A DNA stretch of 64,000 bases from Isoetes taiwanensis. Its lineage: Eukaryota; Streptophyta; Lycopodiopsida; Isoetales; Isoetaceae. Shown here one piece after another: positions 13,190 through 24,559 of the stretch (position 1 is its first letter; each line of letters starts with the position of its first letter). The stretch spans positions 7,750,992 to 7,814,991 of the forward strand of contig JAJEKV010000058.1 in NCBI GenBank assembly GCA_021234155.1, given 5' to 3'. The notes under the pieces were generated by a model, which was not told the DNA's origin, searched no databases, and saw only the letters and a program-made list of their open reading frames with translations. Made by a program: the position numbers and the translations under genes.

Positions 13190-13262
13190 GGGGCAGACAA
13201 GGATTTAACTACGGCAGCCAATGCTGTTGCCATCTGAATCAATTCTGGTATCGACTTGTTCA
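13190..13262 (-). other. Possible upstream exon of the VASt-like gene
   Basis: On the minus strand a GCAG acceptor is followed by an open stretch encoding NKSIPELIQMATALAAVVKS and then a GT. Its position upstream of the VASt-like gene would suit a 5' exon, but no frame link to the next exon has been established. Confidence 0.25.
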
Positions 13263-13535
13263 CCTGCGCAGCAACAATTTGTTAAAGTTGGAACTTTCCT
13301 ACTCTATACTTAACTGGGATTGGAAGGGGAATTTCTCCCAAAGATTCCGTCATTCGCCCTTGTCCTTGCGTTGAAGAAAAATAAGGTTCAAAAGTGGCTT
13401 GGGCAAAAAAAAAAACATTGGGTGCGTATAAACGGTGGTCGGTAAAATATAGTTTTGAATTGCTCCGTTGCTAGGCCAACCCGTTAGGGAATTTTGTGGT
13501 ATACTCTTGTTGAACTCATGTCATCCAGCCATATA

Positions 13536-14300
13536 TTATTTACGCATTAGATAATTTTCAGGCAGGAGGGATTCTGCCTGAAAATTTTGAGCGCTCGTGC
13601 GCCGCCTTGGCTGGCGGCGACGCCTCAAAATTTTCGGGCGGAATCCCGACCGCCTGAAAATATCAAACGTAATAAAGTTGGACGAATTACGTACGAACAC
13701 GTGGCAAGGGACTCCAATGTTTTCTTTATTTCTGGCGGCAAGCATTGCTCAGGCCAAATCTCTTGTGCAATCAGAGAAAGAAACACTGCATTTGAAGAGA
13801 AGATCGCAATCAGAGAAGGAAACACTGCATTTGAAGCTCTAGCTATGGCGGATATCTCCTGTAGCGCCGGATTTAGCCCCCTCAAGCCACTGCCAAACCA
13901 AGTTTTGCCTTCAAGGGTATGTCCGATGCCCTTTTCTTGGTTTTTGCGTTTTGGAGACTTCCTTCTTGTGATTTAGAGACTACAGTCCACAAATGCAGCT
14001 TGGCTGTTGAGCAGAAAGGGTAGCGCTACTGCTCTTATTGATGAACCCAATAGAAGCTATGGCGATGGAAGGCAGAAGTGGCTGGCTATGGCATCTGCTT
14101 CGGTAGAAGCATTGCTAAGGATGGATTAGGCGGCGAGCTATCATCAGGCCTAATGGTGCCACTCGACAAAATTACGCGTTTTAAAACACGCGTAATTTTA
14201 CAGTAATTCGACCCAACTGTTTATTATGATTATAGGGCAAATTAAGTGATTTCAGTTGAAATTGTCAGGTGGTGCTCTGGTGGCGCCGCCAACTAATATT
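13536..14300. repeat. GC-rich hairpin repeat, copy B, enclosing a transit-peptide-like exon
   Basis: The left end (13556-13661) is a long imperfect palindrome with arms of about 50 bp: TTTTCAGGCAGGAGGGATTC is mirrored by GAATCCCGACCGCCTGAAAA around a GCCGCC core. The right part (about 14262-14290) carries GGTGGTGCTCTGGTGGCGCC, the inverted counterpart of copy A near 7420. Between them, on the plus strand at about 13845-13918, is an open frame starting MADISCSAGFSPLKPLP and ending at a good GTATGT donor, with Ser/Pro-rich composition like a plastid transit peptide. A gene fragment captured by a mobile element is possible; so is an ordinary first exon. Confidence 0.4.
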
Positions 14301-14880
14301 ACATTAAATTTAAAACATGAATTCAAAAAACTAATTGCATTACAACACTATTTCATTAAAACACTATTTCATTACAACACATCAGAGTTTCAAATTTCAT
14401 CGCAATCTTAACATCAGAAAATGAGAACCAATCAGGTTCAAAATTTACAGCATAAGGCATTTCAAAGTTCAAGATTCATGTTCAAAGTTCACAACAAATA
14501 TCCCTCAACACATATTTGGTATTGCTGCAAAAACATTTTCTACGATCGATCCAACAGGCAAAGGACTTGCAATTGAAATTGATAGAAAAACGCAATTCTT
14601 ATTGGTTGTTCCCATGAAAGACTGACCACCGCTATTGGACATGTTTGAATTAGAAATATAGCAGCCTCCTTCCAACTGAGCACAGGACTGCAAACATTTC
14701 TCCCATACGTCATTGTTGATCTCAAGCTACCTTAAGTTCGTCACACCCATAGTTCCAGAATTGACATGTAGAACAGAACTAATGGAACTAGGTAGAACAG
14801 ATTGAACAACCTAAAAAACATAAATGAATTATTAAGAAAACTACAATGAAAGTCTCAAACTAAAATAAACTTAATAGAAA
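14301..14880. other. AT-rich stretch, nothing recognised
   Basis: Low-complexity sequence with repeated CACTATTTCATTA and TTCAAAGTTCA words, probably part of the neighbouring repeat. No gene is visible. Confidence 0.35.
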
Positions 14881-15870
14881 CTAGAAACGTGTGCCCGGCG
14901 ATGCCGGGCATTAATCATAGATGTGTGGAATAGATAGACATTATGGAATTTGTAGGTGGAATTAAAGGCCGTGAATCTATTCGTGTCTATGGAGGTAATG
15001 GAGTGTCCAGCATTAGCTACGGATGGCTAGGAAAAATGGACGGCATGGTGGGAATACAATGTGTAGACATACTGGAGTCCGAAGGGTATCAATTTAGGGT
15101 TTTATGAAAGATCTCAGATCTAATGCATGGTCAATAGAATTGCATTTAAAGTGTTAGAGTACTTTAAAGTGAAGGTAGTTTCTCTACTTTTATATGAAGC
15201 CTTGGACTCAATAAGGTTGTTGACAAATGTTACATAGCAGATGTTGACAAATGTTACTTGGACGAATGTTCAAAATGTTAACAAATGTTGAGCAATGTTG
15301 GACATATATCGGGCAGTTATAAATCAATTACAATGTTGTTATAAATATTACAACATAATGTTGACCAAAATGTTCCAAACACAAATGTTAGCAAAAAGGT
15401 TATGCGGAAGTCTTTAACATAATTTGGGCATATGTCAAACATATATTGGACAGTAGTTGGGCTGTTAGCAGAAAGGTTATGCGCAAGTCTTTAACATAAT
15501 TTGGGCATATGTCAAACATATGTTGGATAGTAGTTGGGCATATATTTGGAAATATGTTGGAGACAAATGTTACGCAATCTTTTAATATTTAGAGAAGCAA
15601 GCATAATAAGCATAATAACCATGCTATATGACAAAGAAACCAATAATTCCAGAGTTCACTGGTCTTTTTCTTATTATATAACTTGGTCAACTTTCTTTTC
15701 AATAAAAAAAAAAAACCCCCAAAGCAACTGCAAGCATTTTGCAAACCAAACAATTACTTATACAGCAACAACCTCAACTAAAACCAAGAAATTGCTCCAG
15801 AATGTCAGTTTCAAGGGCAGAACCAAGATTAAATGGAATTTCCAAGAAAGTGAGTATACTAAAGTATATA
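14881..15870 (-). mobile_element. Helitron 3' terminus (non-autonomous Helitron, 5' end not located)
   Basis: Read on the minus strand, the element ends in the hairpin GCCCGGCATCGCCGGGC, then ACACGTTT and CTAG, followed by host T at 14880. This is the classic Helitron 3' end, and it matches the end of the larger Helitron at 21,789 almost base for base. The body at higher coordinates has no ORF of note. It holds repeated TGTTGACAAATGTTA words (15205-15300) and a tandem duplication of about 75 bp (about 15403-15540). The 5' TC end was not found; 15,870 is only the limit set by the adjacent LTR element. Confidence 0.62.
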
Positions 15871-15875
15871 GCATG

Positions 15876-17452
15876 TGTGACGCTCCCTGAATATATATGG
15901 CGCTCCAGACGTATACATACAGGGACTTCCCCCTCCCATGGCAATCAGCTCACCATGAGCAGGGCCCTCCGTCTAACTCGGGCCATCCGTAGAGAGATGC
16001 CCGGGTGAAGGACACGGAGGTGTCATTCGGCCCACGCCTTCAATGGGACTCCTAAGTTGCGGAAGCGTGAATACATGTTAGCACACAGCATAAATCATAT
16101 ATAAATAACCACCACGAAGGGTGGCACATCCATCCAAGTACTAACGGCAAAGAATATGCATCTAATCCTAAGGAAAACACCCCAAACCCCAGGTTCTACC
16201 CCGGTTCAGACTCCTGTGAGGATGGACTGACGGCTTGGTCTCAAGAGATCAACACGGAGGTATAACTGGCGTTATAACGGCATAGAACAGTGGCTAGGGT
16301 TGTCCACTCCATCCGCCCCTCCTGTGCACACTTTGCAGATGAGTCGAATCATGCTATGGCATCACTATAGCCTTCCGGAGATGCAGACTCAAGGTATCAC
16401 CCTTCGAGCCTACTCCAGGGTTCATGAAGCCCTGGTCCAATGAGGCAGGTCAGGGAAGTGTCCCCTTCCAGGATCACAGCCGGTTCCATGGGTGAGCTAG
16501 AGAATACGTAAAAGCATCAACGACCGACCATCCGCATCCGTGCAGGCTTACTCACCCTAAATCTACTCAAAGTACAAGGTGCCCCATACGGGTCACCCCC
16601 TCGCACCTCCGGGGAGTGTCAGGACCCATACCCGGCCCCACGTGGCCCGGCTATCAGGCCTAGCCCACTGTAAGAGTCCCAGGAGCCTTGTATGTTCGTG
16701 CAAGACCCCACCCCCACTTCACCACTGCGTCCCTTCTCTGGTGCTAAGCAATTCCATAGCATCCACGACTCGGTGGTCTCTTGTGCACAGGCCGCAACTA
16801 ATGGGAATAATCTGAGGGGCTCTATCTAGGAGCATACTACAATACATGGGCTCGAGGTCTCTACCCCCATAATCCCCATCTCCTGAGTGCTAACTAAGCA
16901 AAGAACTACTAAACCATCAACCAAAGCACGTACAGAGACTAGAGATAAGAATACTCACCATATCAATCAAGGGTTAGCCTAACAGGTAAACCACAGAGAA
17001 AACAGAGAGAGAACACACCACAGAGAGGCGCTATGCTATAAATCAGCAAAGTAACCTACTGACTAACCGTCAAATCGGTCTTGGAATGCTCCATCTCGAC
17101 TAACTGAAGGGCGCCTGGCTGCTGCTCCTCCTCGTCCATCCCCAATTGCTCCCAATTCGAATTGGGGCACAAAAGCCCTAATTTGGGTGTCCAAAATGGA
17201 AACCCTGCCTTGCCCAATCGATTTGGGCCAGGTGGCATGTCATTAATTAACTAATATGGTATTTTAGCCCTTTTTAATATTAGGATAAGCCCTAAATTCG
17301 AATTAGGGTTTTGGGTTAGGTTTCCACCTTTATAATTTAATTATTAACATAGCTAACCTTAGCTTATGAATAATTAATGTGCCATTGATTATTCATAGTG
17401 ACGTGTCATGTATTTATACTTAAATATGCGTATAAATATGTGGAACGTCACA
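15876..17452 (-). repeat. 3' LTR of the 16.1-kb retrotransposon
   Basis: 1577 bp, TG...CA ends extended to TGTGACG/CGTCACA, preceded on its outer side by GCATG. It is highly similar to the LTR at 30459, with clustered small differences (for example around 16,260 and 17,325). Open frames inside it recur in the other LTR copies only because the LTRs are homologous. Confidence 0.92.
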
Positions 17453-17465
17453 TTCTCCCCACCTT
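17453..17465 (-). promoter_or_regulatory. Polypurine tract of the LTR retrotransposon
   Basis: AAGGTGGGGAGAA on the minus strand, immediately next to the 3' LTR, the expected position for plus-strand DNA priming. Confidence 0.8.
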
Positions 17466-20454
17466 AAAAAATGATGTTGTCCTCAGCATCAAGATTACTC
17501 TTGTTGCAGGGCAACAACTCATACAAGAGATAGAGGTATAGATCAAACATGATCATCGCTTAGGACTGTCAAAAGTGAACAGTCAAGGTTTGTGGAAGTC
17601 TCACTGTTTCATTCGTGGTGACGAGTTCACAGTCTGTCTATTTTAGAAATCATTCTTTGTATACATTCAGGTAACTGATTATATATTAAAGACAGGTATA
17701 GATATAAAGAACTTCTATTTGTTGTTATATTATAATACAGAGTTATTAGCCTTGCACTGTTTAGTAGAAAGCCATTCTAATCATATTAACTTCTGTGTAT
17801 ATATTTATTATATTCTCCCTTCACTTCGCAAGTGATTTTATTACAGCCAGGCTTAATGTAATTTTGCATCTAAATTTTGTTTTCCTATTTGGTTACAATT
17901 TTAGCAACTCATATGTTACCCTTTAATACAATTACATATTGTATTGTATCGGACAGTTTTACCTATATACTTTAATATTAAGTACAGACAGACGGTCTTC
18001 ATGATTTATTATTCATAACCTTGTTATAACGTAATCTAAGTCTCGTTATTCCCTCAGAAGTTTGTGTAAGACATACATACTTATCTCCTTCTATTATATT
18101 TGATTAGGTGTTTAAATAGCTTGCTCCTTTCGGTTATGTTTAATGTTTCCACACTCACACTCTCTATCTTTAGCATAGATTACAGTCACATGCGGACACA
18201 TATTAATTCATTGGTTATATTTATACATTTACCAGACGTCCCGATATTCTTACATTTGAATTACTTATTTATTTTATTGCTATTTTCGTAAATTTATCAC
18301 ACATACAGACACTCTTATATTTTGAGGCAATGTGTACAACCCGACATATACATTCGACATAATTGGTACCCCGGTGGCTATCCGGCAGTGCTATGGCTAT
18401 GCAATCGTCCTGTATCACAGAAGGCCAGTTGTGACTATGGTGTCCACGACGGAAGCATCGAAACCATGCCTGGTCTGTCCTGAGCCTGTTATATGGTGAT
18501 GACTGAGCAGGTCCTGGGCTCTTAGTTAAAGTAGAAGTGAATGTTGGGAATAAGGAGTGTTAAGGTATCCCTATTTTGGATGGATACTCGAGAAAATTGG
18601 AGTTTGGTGTCTGATTGAAACACTGGACCTAATAATTACGAGGATTGATTTATTAGGGTATGGTCACATGAAGATGTCAACAGGGACTCTTTCCTGTCAA
18701 CATGAATGCAGTGATAAAAACCAAACGCACCATCCGTTCTTGCCATTCTTGTTCTGCCTGCTGATTTCTGGATTGCTGCCAAGTACCCTGAGATCTGCCA
18801 CGTGCTGATATCTAAGAGATTCATGTTGACATGAATCCGTCCAACCGAGGAGAGAGCCGGTGGGATGGATTGATGTCAACATGAAGGGATTCATGTCAAA
18901 AAGCTCCATGTGACCCCTCTGTTTTCAGTTTTTGACGTCTAATGGAAGACGTTGATATCTTCATGTGACCCCGCCCTTATGCGGCATATATATTGTCATT
19001 CAACGTAGAAGGAAACTGGATATAGCACCATATATCTGATGGAGAAGTGATTTATGATTATCTACCGTAGACCACGTTAAAGAGGTACTATAGTAAGGTG
19101 GAAAACTGGATTATAAATACCCAGCTCATGAAAGGGAGATCACTTTAGAAGTGTAGGTTTCGACAATGGTGGTGAAGGTATAGAATGTCGACCTATAGAA
19201 TGGATGTTGATCCATAAACTATGGATTATAAAATTACACATATATTGTGTTTGGTAGAGACCCTATCAAATTATAGGGAGCATATACAAGTCCAACATAA
19301 AGTCGGCCCGTGTCCATTTGGGAAAATAGGTGGCGAAGCCACATCATAAAGGTACATAGGCAATGGGTTTGTTTGAAAGAACTACCACGGTTATAGTTTA
19401 GCTAAGTTAGAGCAGAGATCTAGCATTGTGGGATGTGGAGATATGTTTATGCTAGAGCCTTAACTCTAACCTTGCAAGAAGGATGAAAAACCCAACAATC
19501 CAAGCTCAATCTATCAGATCAAGGCAATGCACAACACAAAGATTCACCATCTCCATAGCTATATCAAGCAAAATAATCTCCCTCAATACACCGTCTCTCT
19601 CTCTCTCTCTGCTCTGCTCAGATAATACTGTGCTCATCATGGATACGTGCAAATATCCTGCACGCGTGCATGTGCGTACATCACTCCATATACGGTATAC
19701 TATCTTCTATACCATCTCAATAGTGGTGAGTGTGGTTAGTGGTGACAAGTGTGGTGAGTGGTGACAAGTGTGGTGATGAGTGTGGTGAGTGGTGACCACC
19801 CCAACAGTTTATTATGTACATACCATGTATACATACGATAAACATCTTAGGGAGGTAATCTAGTTGGCGACACAAGGAGAGAAAGACGAGCGTATCCTAA
19901 AGTTACTGATGAAGGGTCTGGAGATACGTTCGAAATGTGCAAAGGACCGTCAATCCGTTGCATGCTAGGGTATGATGTGGTAGTTGGCACTTGAAATAAA
20001 TGTCAACGGCCAATAGAATAAAGCTTAAGGTAGTGGGGTTGAGTAGTACAATAGTACAATTCCAAGATAAGTAGCGAATAGCAGTTACCTGCTAAATGTT
20101 CGAATGTGTCTTGTATAGACACCTAAGACCAGCTTTCCCATATGATCCATACCTGGATCAGGCAGAGTGATTTGTATACGCTGTGGCAGACGTAAGGGCC
20201 AGGATACTGAAAATCGGCCATAGACTTAGAAAACATATTGAAGAAGAGAAGGAATAAAGGACCCTGATGCATGATATTTAGCAATCTGGATAGAAAGGTT
20301 ATTTCCTAACATGAAGGTTAGTCTTTGCTAACATGCAAAGATATACCTGCAGCTTGAAAGGCAGCAAGAGCTGAAAAACTCTTTAAAGATTTGGTGTATG
20401 GCTTAGGGAAGAAGACGTCGATGTCTTAGGACAATATGGTGAATTGAATTCAGA

Positions 20455-20640
20455 TATGTTTTATTTTTATTTTTATTTTTATTTTTATTTTTTTGATGGA
20501 TAGGTAGATAGCATCTATATGAGGACATATGACGTACCCCCAGAGACTTGAACACAAGATCTCTGAACAGAGAAGGCCTAATTTGAGGGGTCTTTGGGTG
20601 GTACTGTCCTTTGGGATATTGACATAATCCCTTGGAATAC
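20455..20640 (-). mobile_element. tRNA-derived SINE-like insertion
   Basis: On the minus strand a B-box-like TGTTCAAGTCTC lies downstream of a less clear A-box region, and the sequence ends in a tail of repeated AAAAT units (plus-strand TTTTTA repeat at 20458-20492). A Pol III-type head with a simple-repeat tail fits a SINE. The boundaries are approximate. Confidence 0.5.
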
Positions 20641-21363
20641 GTAAGTTCATTTGCGGAACTTAAAGACGTTTAGGCATTAAAATAATGGTTGGAAATACTT
20701 TGCCCGGACCACGTCGGGATATCCTAGGGAGAGTTGACTGGACAACAATGGTTGGTTTGCATTATATTAATATACTAGAACAATTCTAAGTGATCGACTA
20801 AAAGGAATTCCAGTATGGTAGAATATCCTTATGTAGAATTGGAACGAGTGAAGATGTACTGTAAGTCGAGATAACAGTAGGTAGAGTCATGTGGCGGTTC
20901 AAAGTGATACATGGAAGAAGCATCTAGCTAATTGAAAATTAAAGATAAGAATTTCTAGACTAGAATGGTTTACATTAGGAAAAAAAAAAGCTACTACTGA
21001 ATAGTAGAGAGATGGGTTATTATATCCATTGAATACGTGGAGGAAGCATTTCCTCATCGTAATGAATGGGGGTAGAATAAAACGACAGGGTTGCATTCTA
21101 AGTGTTCGTGGATAAGATATCGGTTGCGTCCCACGGTTACGAAGTTCCATGACGAGCATCTGTCGCGGCGGGGAAATGAAGGATTCGGTCTCCTTCCTCG
21201 AATCGCGGGTCCGTTCGCGACGTTACGGAGATTAACATCGAAGTTGGCCATGTCGACGTAAGTGTTGAAAGGCGCTTGGCGAGGAAGAAAAACGATAGTG
21301 CTAGGGCGGTCGGCGGAGGTCGGCTATGGCAGAGAGAGGTCGACTCCCGTGGGTATGGCAAGA

Positions 21364-21515
21364 CTGCTCACTCCGGCGGCTATGGCGAAAGAGCTTGCTC
21401 CGACGGCTATGGCGAAAGAACTTGCTCCGGCGGCTATGGCAAAAGAGCTTGCTCCGGCGGCTATGGCAAAAGAGCTTGCTCCAGCGGCTATGGCAAAAAG
21501 TACTTGCTCCGGCGG
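21364..21515. repeat. 27-bp minisatellite, five to six units
   Basis: Tandem units containing CTATGGCAAAAGAGCTTGCT. The period is a multiple of three, so the unit can be read in several frames on both strands (for example repeated AMAKELAPA). No start, splice or domain context supports a protein. Confidence 0.85.
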
Positions 21516-21654
21516 AGTTGCGACGAGAGGGCTTGCTCCCATGGAGTTGTTGCCTCCACAACGTTGGTTTACCAAAGGCACGCCTCTAATTTAGATATGG
21601 AATGGATACACTATAAAGGTAGGAAAAAGGTTATATCTCATTCAAGAAAGAAGT

Positions 21655-21730
21655 TGGCTTATTGGTAAAGGTGTTGGCTTGGGTGCAGAAGGTCAGGGGT
21701 TCAATCCCATGATGTACTTTTTTCTTAAAA
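21655..21730 (+). mobile_element. tRNA-like SINE fragment
   Basis: TTGGCTTATTGGTAAAGG resembles a Pol III A box and GGGGTTCAATCCC a B box about 35 bp later, followed by a T/A-rich tail. Its head is similar to the element near 29,934. Confidence 0.45.
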
Positions 21731-22158
21731 GAACTGCTAACTGGACAAAACAGAACATTACATTTGTATAACAAAGAATTAAAACATACTAGTAAACGTG
21801 TGCCCGGCGTTGCCGGGCTAATGTCCTGGGCATGTGCTTTTTCTTGGCCTTTAACACCCTAGTAAATATGTGCCCCAAACGTCTATACGTGAAATTTTGA
21901 CGTTATTTGCTTTTGTAAGAAATTTTGTTATTGAAATAATATAATCTTTGCGTTCATGGATTTCAATAGAGAAAACAATGTTTATAAGGAATGTAGGAGA
22001 TAGTTTAATCTACCATTGAAGACAGAAAATCTGGAAAGACAAATCCAAAATTGATGTTAAAAATGTCACTCTTAGAAGTAGTTAAGTACATCAATAAGAA
22101 ATAAGCACAAAAAATATATAAAACACAAAATATTGTCTTGGCTCATTGATATTTTAGT

Positions 22159-22923
22159 TCACAATGGAACTCTAAATATACATCTCCACATGGCGCACAT
22201 CACCAAGGGCCTAATGTTGTACTTCGTTGGATGCTCACGTGATATATTCACTTCTCCGACAGATAACATCCTAGCCGGGGTAAAAGTGAAATGTACAGGC
22301 GAGTCATTGATTCGAACTGCCCATGACTTCTCACGATTATCGAGCACATGAGACAACTCATTCCGAAGGTAGGCTCGTACAACGCAATCAGATACCGCAT
22401 CGGGAAGAAATGATTTGTAGACCCTAAAAAGTGTTCCATTACATATTCCAATGCAGGTGAGTTCTTTTGCCACCAAAACACCAATTCGCCAGTGCACGGT
22501 GTCGTTTCTCATCTGATAAAAAAAAAGACAAACAATTGAAGGTTAGTCAAAGCACTACATTACCCGATAAATAGATATACATGTTCTCTAGTCTCCACCT
22601 ACCTCTCTCATAGCACATCCGCGTAAACAACGTTCCCTCGGATAAACTTGAGCAAACAGGAAATCATCAATTAGTTGGATAAAGCGCTCCAACTTGACAA
22701 CCTCGTCAGTGTTAAATATTTCATTGAGCTTTGCAATGAGCTCCTCAACTTCCACGCTTGCTACCCCACGTACATGAGCATGGTATTTTCGTTCCCAGTC
22801 ATACCATGATCCAAGAGCGCGTATGACATAAGTAACACGGGAGATGTGGTAGCTCCTATCACCCTTTAGGCATTCGGCGACATGGTGACCGAAGACATAC
22901 CACGGGACCAAAATACGCACCAT
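22159..22923 (-). CDS. Helitron accessory protein A (unknown, two exons)
   Basis: Exons 22603-22923 and 22159-22512 join in frame (donor GTAGGT, acceptor TTTTATCAG) and give about 224 residues. Function not recognised. The first exon, starting MVRILVPW and containing YVIRALGSWYDW and LERFIQLIDDFLFAQV, resembles the ORF at 27549-27992 in order and spacing (VPW start, W-x-L-R-x-x-G-x-W-Y, helical C-terminal part). It is therefore a paralogue on the other side of the Rep-helicase genes. The second exon contains KSWAVRINDSPVHF. It lies downstream of the helicase on the same strand, so it may be expressed with it or be a captured host gene. No stop interrupts it, in contrast to Rep. Confidence 0.55.
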
Positions 22924-23038
22924 CTACATGAATGAAGATGTAAGTAAGTAAGATAAAAATAAAAGAAAGAAAGAAAGTAGAAGATATCAATGAGAACAAA
23001 GAGAAATTAGAAGTGATTTGTAAGTATTAAACTCACAC

Positions 23039-24508
23039 TTAGAGGAGTTCTTTGTATACTATATTTGTTGTATATCGTGATCTGTCGACATCTCTTGAAG
23101 CATCTCCATCCTTCGATAGAATGAGTATCTTTATACCTTGGATTCCTTGAGCTCTCGAGAGTGCCACATAGAGTTGTCCATGACTGAATACTGGATTTGG
23201 CAAATACAAACCCACCATTTTCATTGTTTGGCCTTGGGACTTGTTGATTGTCATACCAAAAGCTGGACGCAATGGAAACTGTATGCGCTCAAACTGAAAT
23301 GGGAGTTCTGCATTATTGGGCACCAAAGGTATTCTAAATATGAACACTCTGCTTCCAATATTCTTTCCAGTGACAATCTCGGCATCTATAGCGCGTCTTC
23401 CCAATGAACGTATAATGAGGCGAGTGCCATTGTAGAGTCCCTTACGTGTAGAAACAGACCTCAATAACATGACAATCATGCCAACCTTCAAAGTTAATTG
23501 ATGAGGAGGCATCCCACTCGGAGTTTGTGCATTCAAAAATTCGATAGGATAGACCCCTGCGTCATTCTCATTAACAGCTCGATCAGCACTGTAATAATCA
23601 ATAGGTGCAGCAGGCAACCACTCTGTCATCCTCTTGTTTACTTCATCAACATCATCATTCAGTGGCGTAAGTATACCCCTTTGCACCCAATAGGACACAC
23701 TTCCATAATTCGTTGAAACATCAGGGAATGTCACGGCTAGCAAGTCATTTAAGTCTTGGGACTTCACACAAATCTCTTCTGGAAGACGTATCACATCCGA
23801 TCCAATATTGGGAAACGTGGTCTCAAGTCCATCTCCAACTCGTAAAAGATACTCTGCAAACGCCTTTTGCTCTTCCGCGTCTCTTCCCACACTGTTCATG
23901 ACTCGCATATTTACGTTAAGCTTATGTTCCTCGACATGATCCCATATGTAAGAGCATTTCAAGGAAGCATGCACAATTTGGGGGCGATTTCCTCGTGGAA
24001 CCACAGGTGGAAGCTGGCGAAAATCTCCTCCCAAAACAACAATGAGTCCCCCAAACAATTTGTCACATGACATCACGTCACGGAGTGTTCTATCCAGTGC
24101 TTCATAAACATATTTATGCATCATTGGGGCCTCATCCCATATAATCATGCGAGTCGCTCTTATCAATTTTGCCAACTCCGACTGCTTTGGAATATTGCAC
24201 GTTGACGTTTCATCTATGTTTATCGGTATCTTGAACCTTGAATGTGCAGTGCGCCCACCCTTCAATAAGGTGGATGCAATTCCTGAAGACGCAACCGCCA
24301 GTGCAATGAAACCTTTGGCACGAACATAAGACAACATGGTGTTAAAAAGAAAACTCTTTTCCGAGCCGCCTGCACCATGAACGAAAAACACCCGTCCTTT
24401 TTCTAACATCACATGCTCATCGATCACACGGTCGAAGACAACACGTTGGTCCACAGCTTGTTGCACTTCTACCATATCTTCTTGAAACACCTCATCCCGA
24501 AATATCAT
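23039..24508 (-). CDS. Helitron PIF1-like DNA helicase domain (split from Rep by one stop; Walker A altered)
   Basis: This is the SF1B helicase half of a Helitron RepHel protein, which unwinds DNA during rolling-circle transposition. Seen in order: altered Walker A GAGGSEKS, then ASSGIAS, Walker B MIIWDEAPM, LGGDFRQLPPV, LRSVSTRKGLYNGTRL, AFGMTINKSQGQT and QLYVALSRA near the end, a complete PIF1 motif series over 489 residues. The invariant glycine before the Walker lysine is glutamate (GAA instead of GGA), which should abolish ATP hydrolysis. The frame is the same as Rep upstream. A single TGA at about 24560 separates them, so the two ORFs were one polypeptide. Confidence 0.92.
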   Translation of the reverse strand: MIFRDEVFQEDMVEVQQAVDQRVVFDRVIDEHVMLEKGRVFFVHGAGGSEKSFLFNTMLSYVRAKGFIALAVASSGIASTLLKGGRTAHSRFKIPINIDETSTCNIPKQSELAKLIRATRMIIWDEAPMMHKYVYEALDRTLRDVMSCDKLFGGLIVVLGGDFRQLPPVVPRGNRPQIVHASLKCSYIWDHVEEHKLNVNMRVMNSVGRDAEEQKAFAEYLLRVGDGLETTFPNIGSDVIRLPEEICVKSQDLNDLLAVTFPDVSTNYGSVSYWVQRGILTPLNDDVDEVNKRMTEWLPAAPIDYYSADRAVNENDAGVYPIEFLNAQTPSGMPPHQLTLKVGMIVMLLRSVSTRKGLYNGTRLIIRSLGRRAIDAEIVTGKNIGSRVFIFRIPLVPNNAELPFQFERIQFPLRPAFGMTINKSQGQTMKMVGLYLPNPVFSHGQLYVALSRAQGIQGIKILILSKDGDASRDVDRSRYTTNIVYKELL

Positions 24509-24559
24509 ATATGGATCTATTGCATGCTCAAGAAGAATGAAATGAAACTCCCTTAAGGA

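Larger units (their letters stand above)
17466..21650 (-). other. Internal region of the LTR retrotransposon, no clear genes
   Basis: About 4.2 kb with no sustained ORF on either strand. It has a (TC)n run at about 19592-19610, a GTGGTGAGTG-type minisatellite at 19725-19795, short inverted words around ATGTTGACAT at 18680-18900, and a 27-bp minisatellite at 21364-21515. A degenerate chromodomain-like or integrase tail cannot be excluded near 21,050-21,250 but is not demonstrable. Confidence 0.5.

Noticed and set aside
14885-14910. GC-rich stem GCCCGGC...GCCGGGC as a transcription terminator.
   Set aside because: The same stem followed by ACACGTTT and CTAG recurs at 21,789, and in part at 28,850, exactly as a Helitron terminus; intrinsic terminators are not expected in plant nuclear DNA.
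21301-21668. Long overlapping frames on both strands around the 27-bp repeat.
   Set aside because: A repeat unit divisible by three keeps all frames open. There is no start context, splice site or known domain.
22159-22512. Exon 2 of the Helitron accessory gene as a B3 DNA-binding domain.
   Set aside because: The W-x-V spacing is suggestive only. The usual B3 pattern around GW..F and GD is not present.
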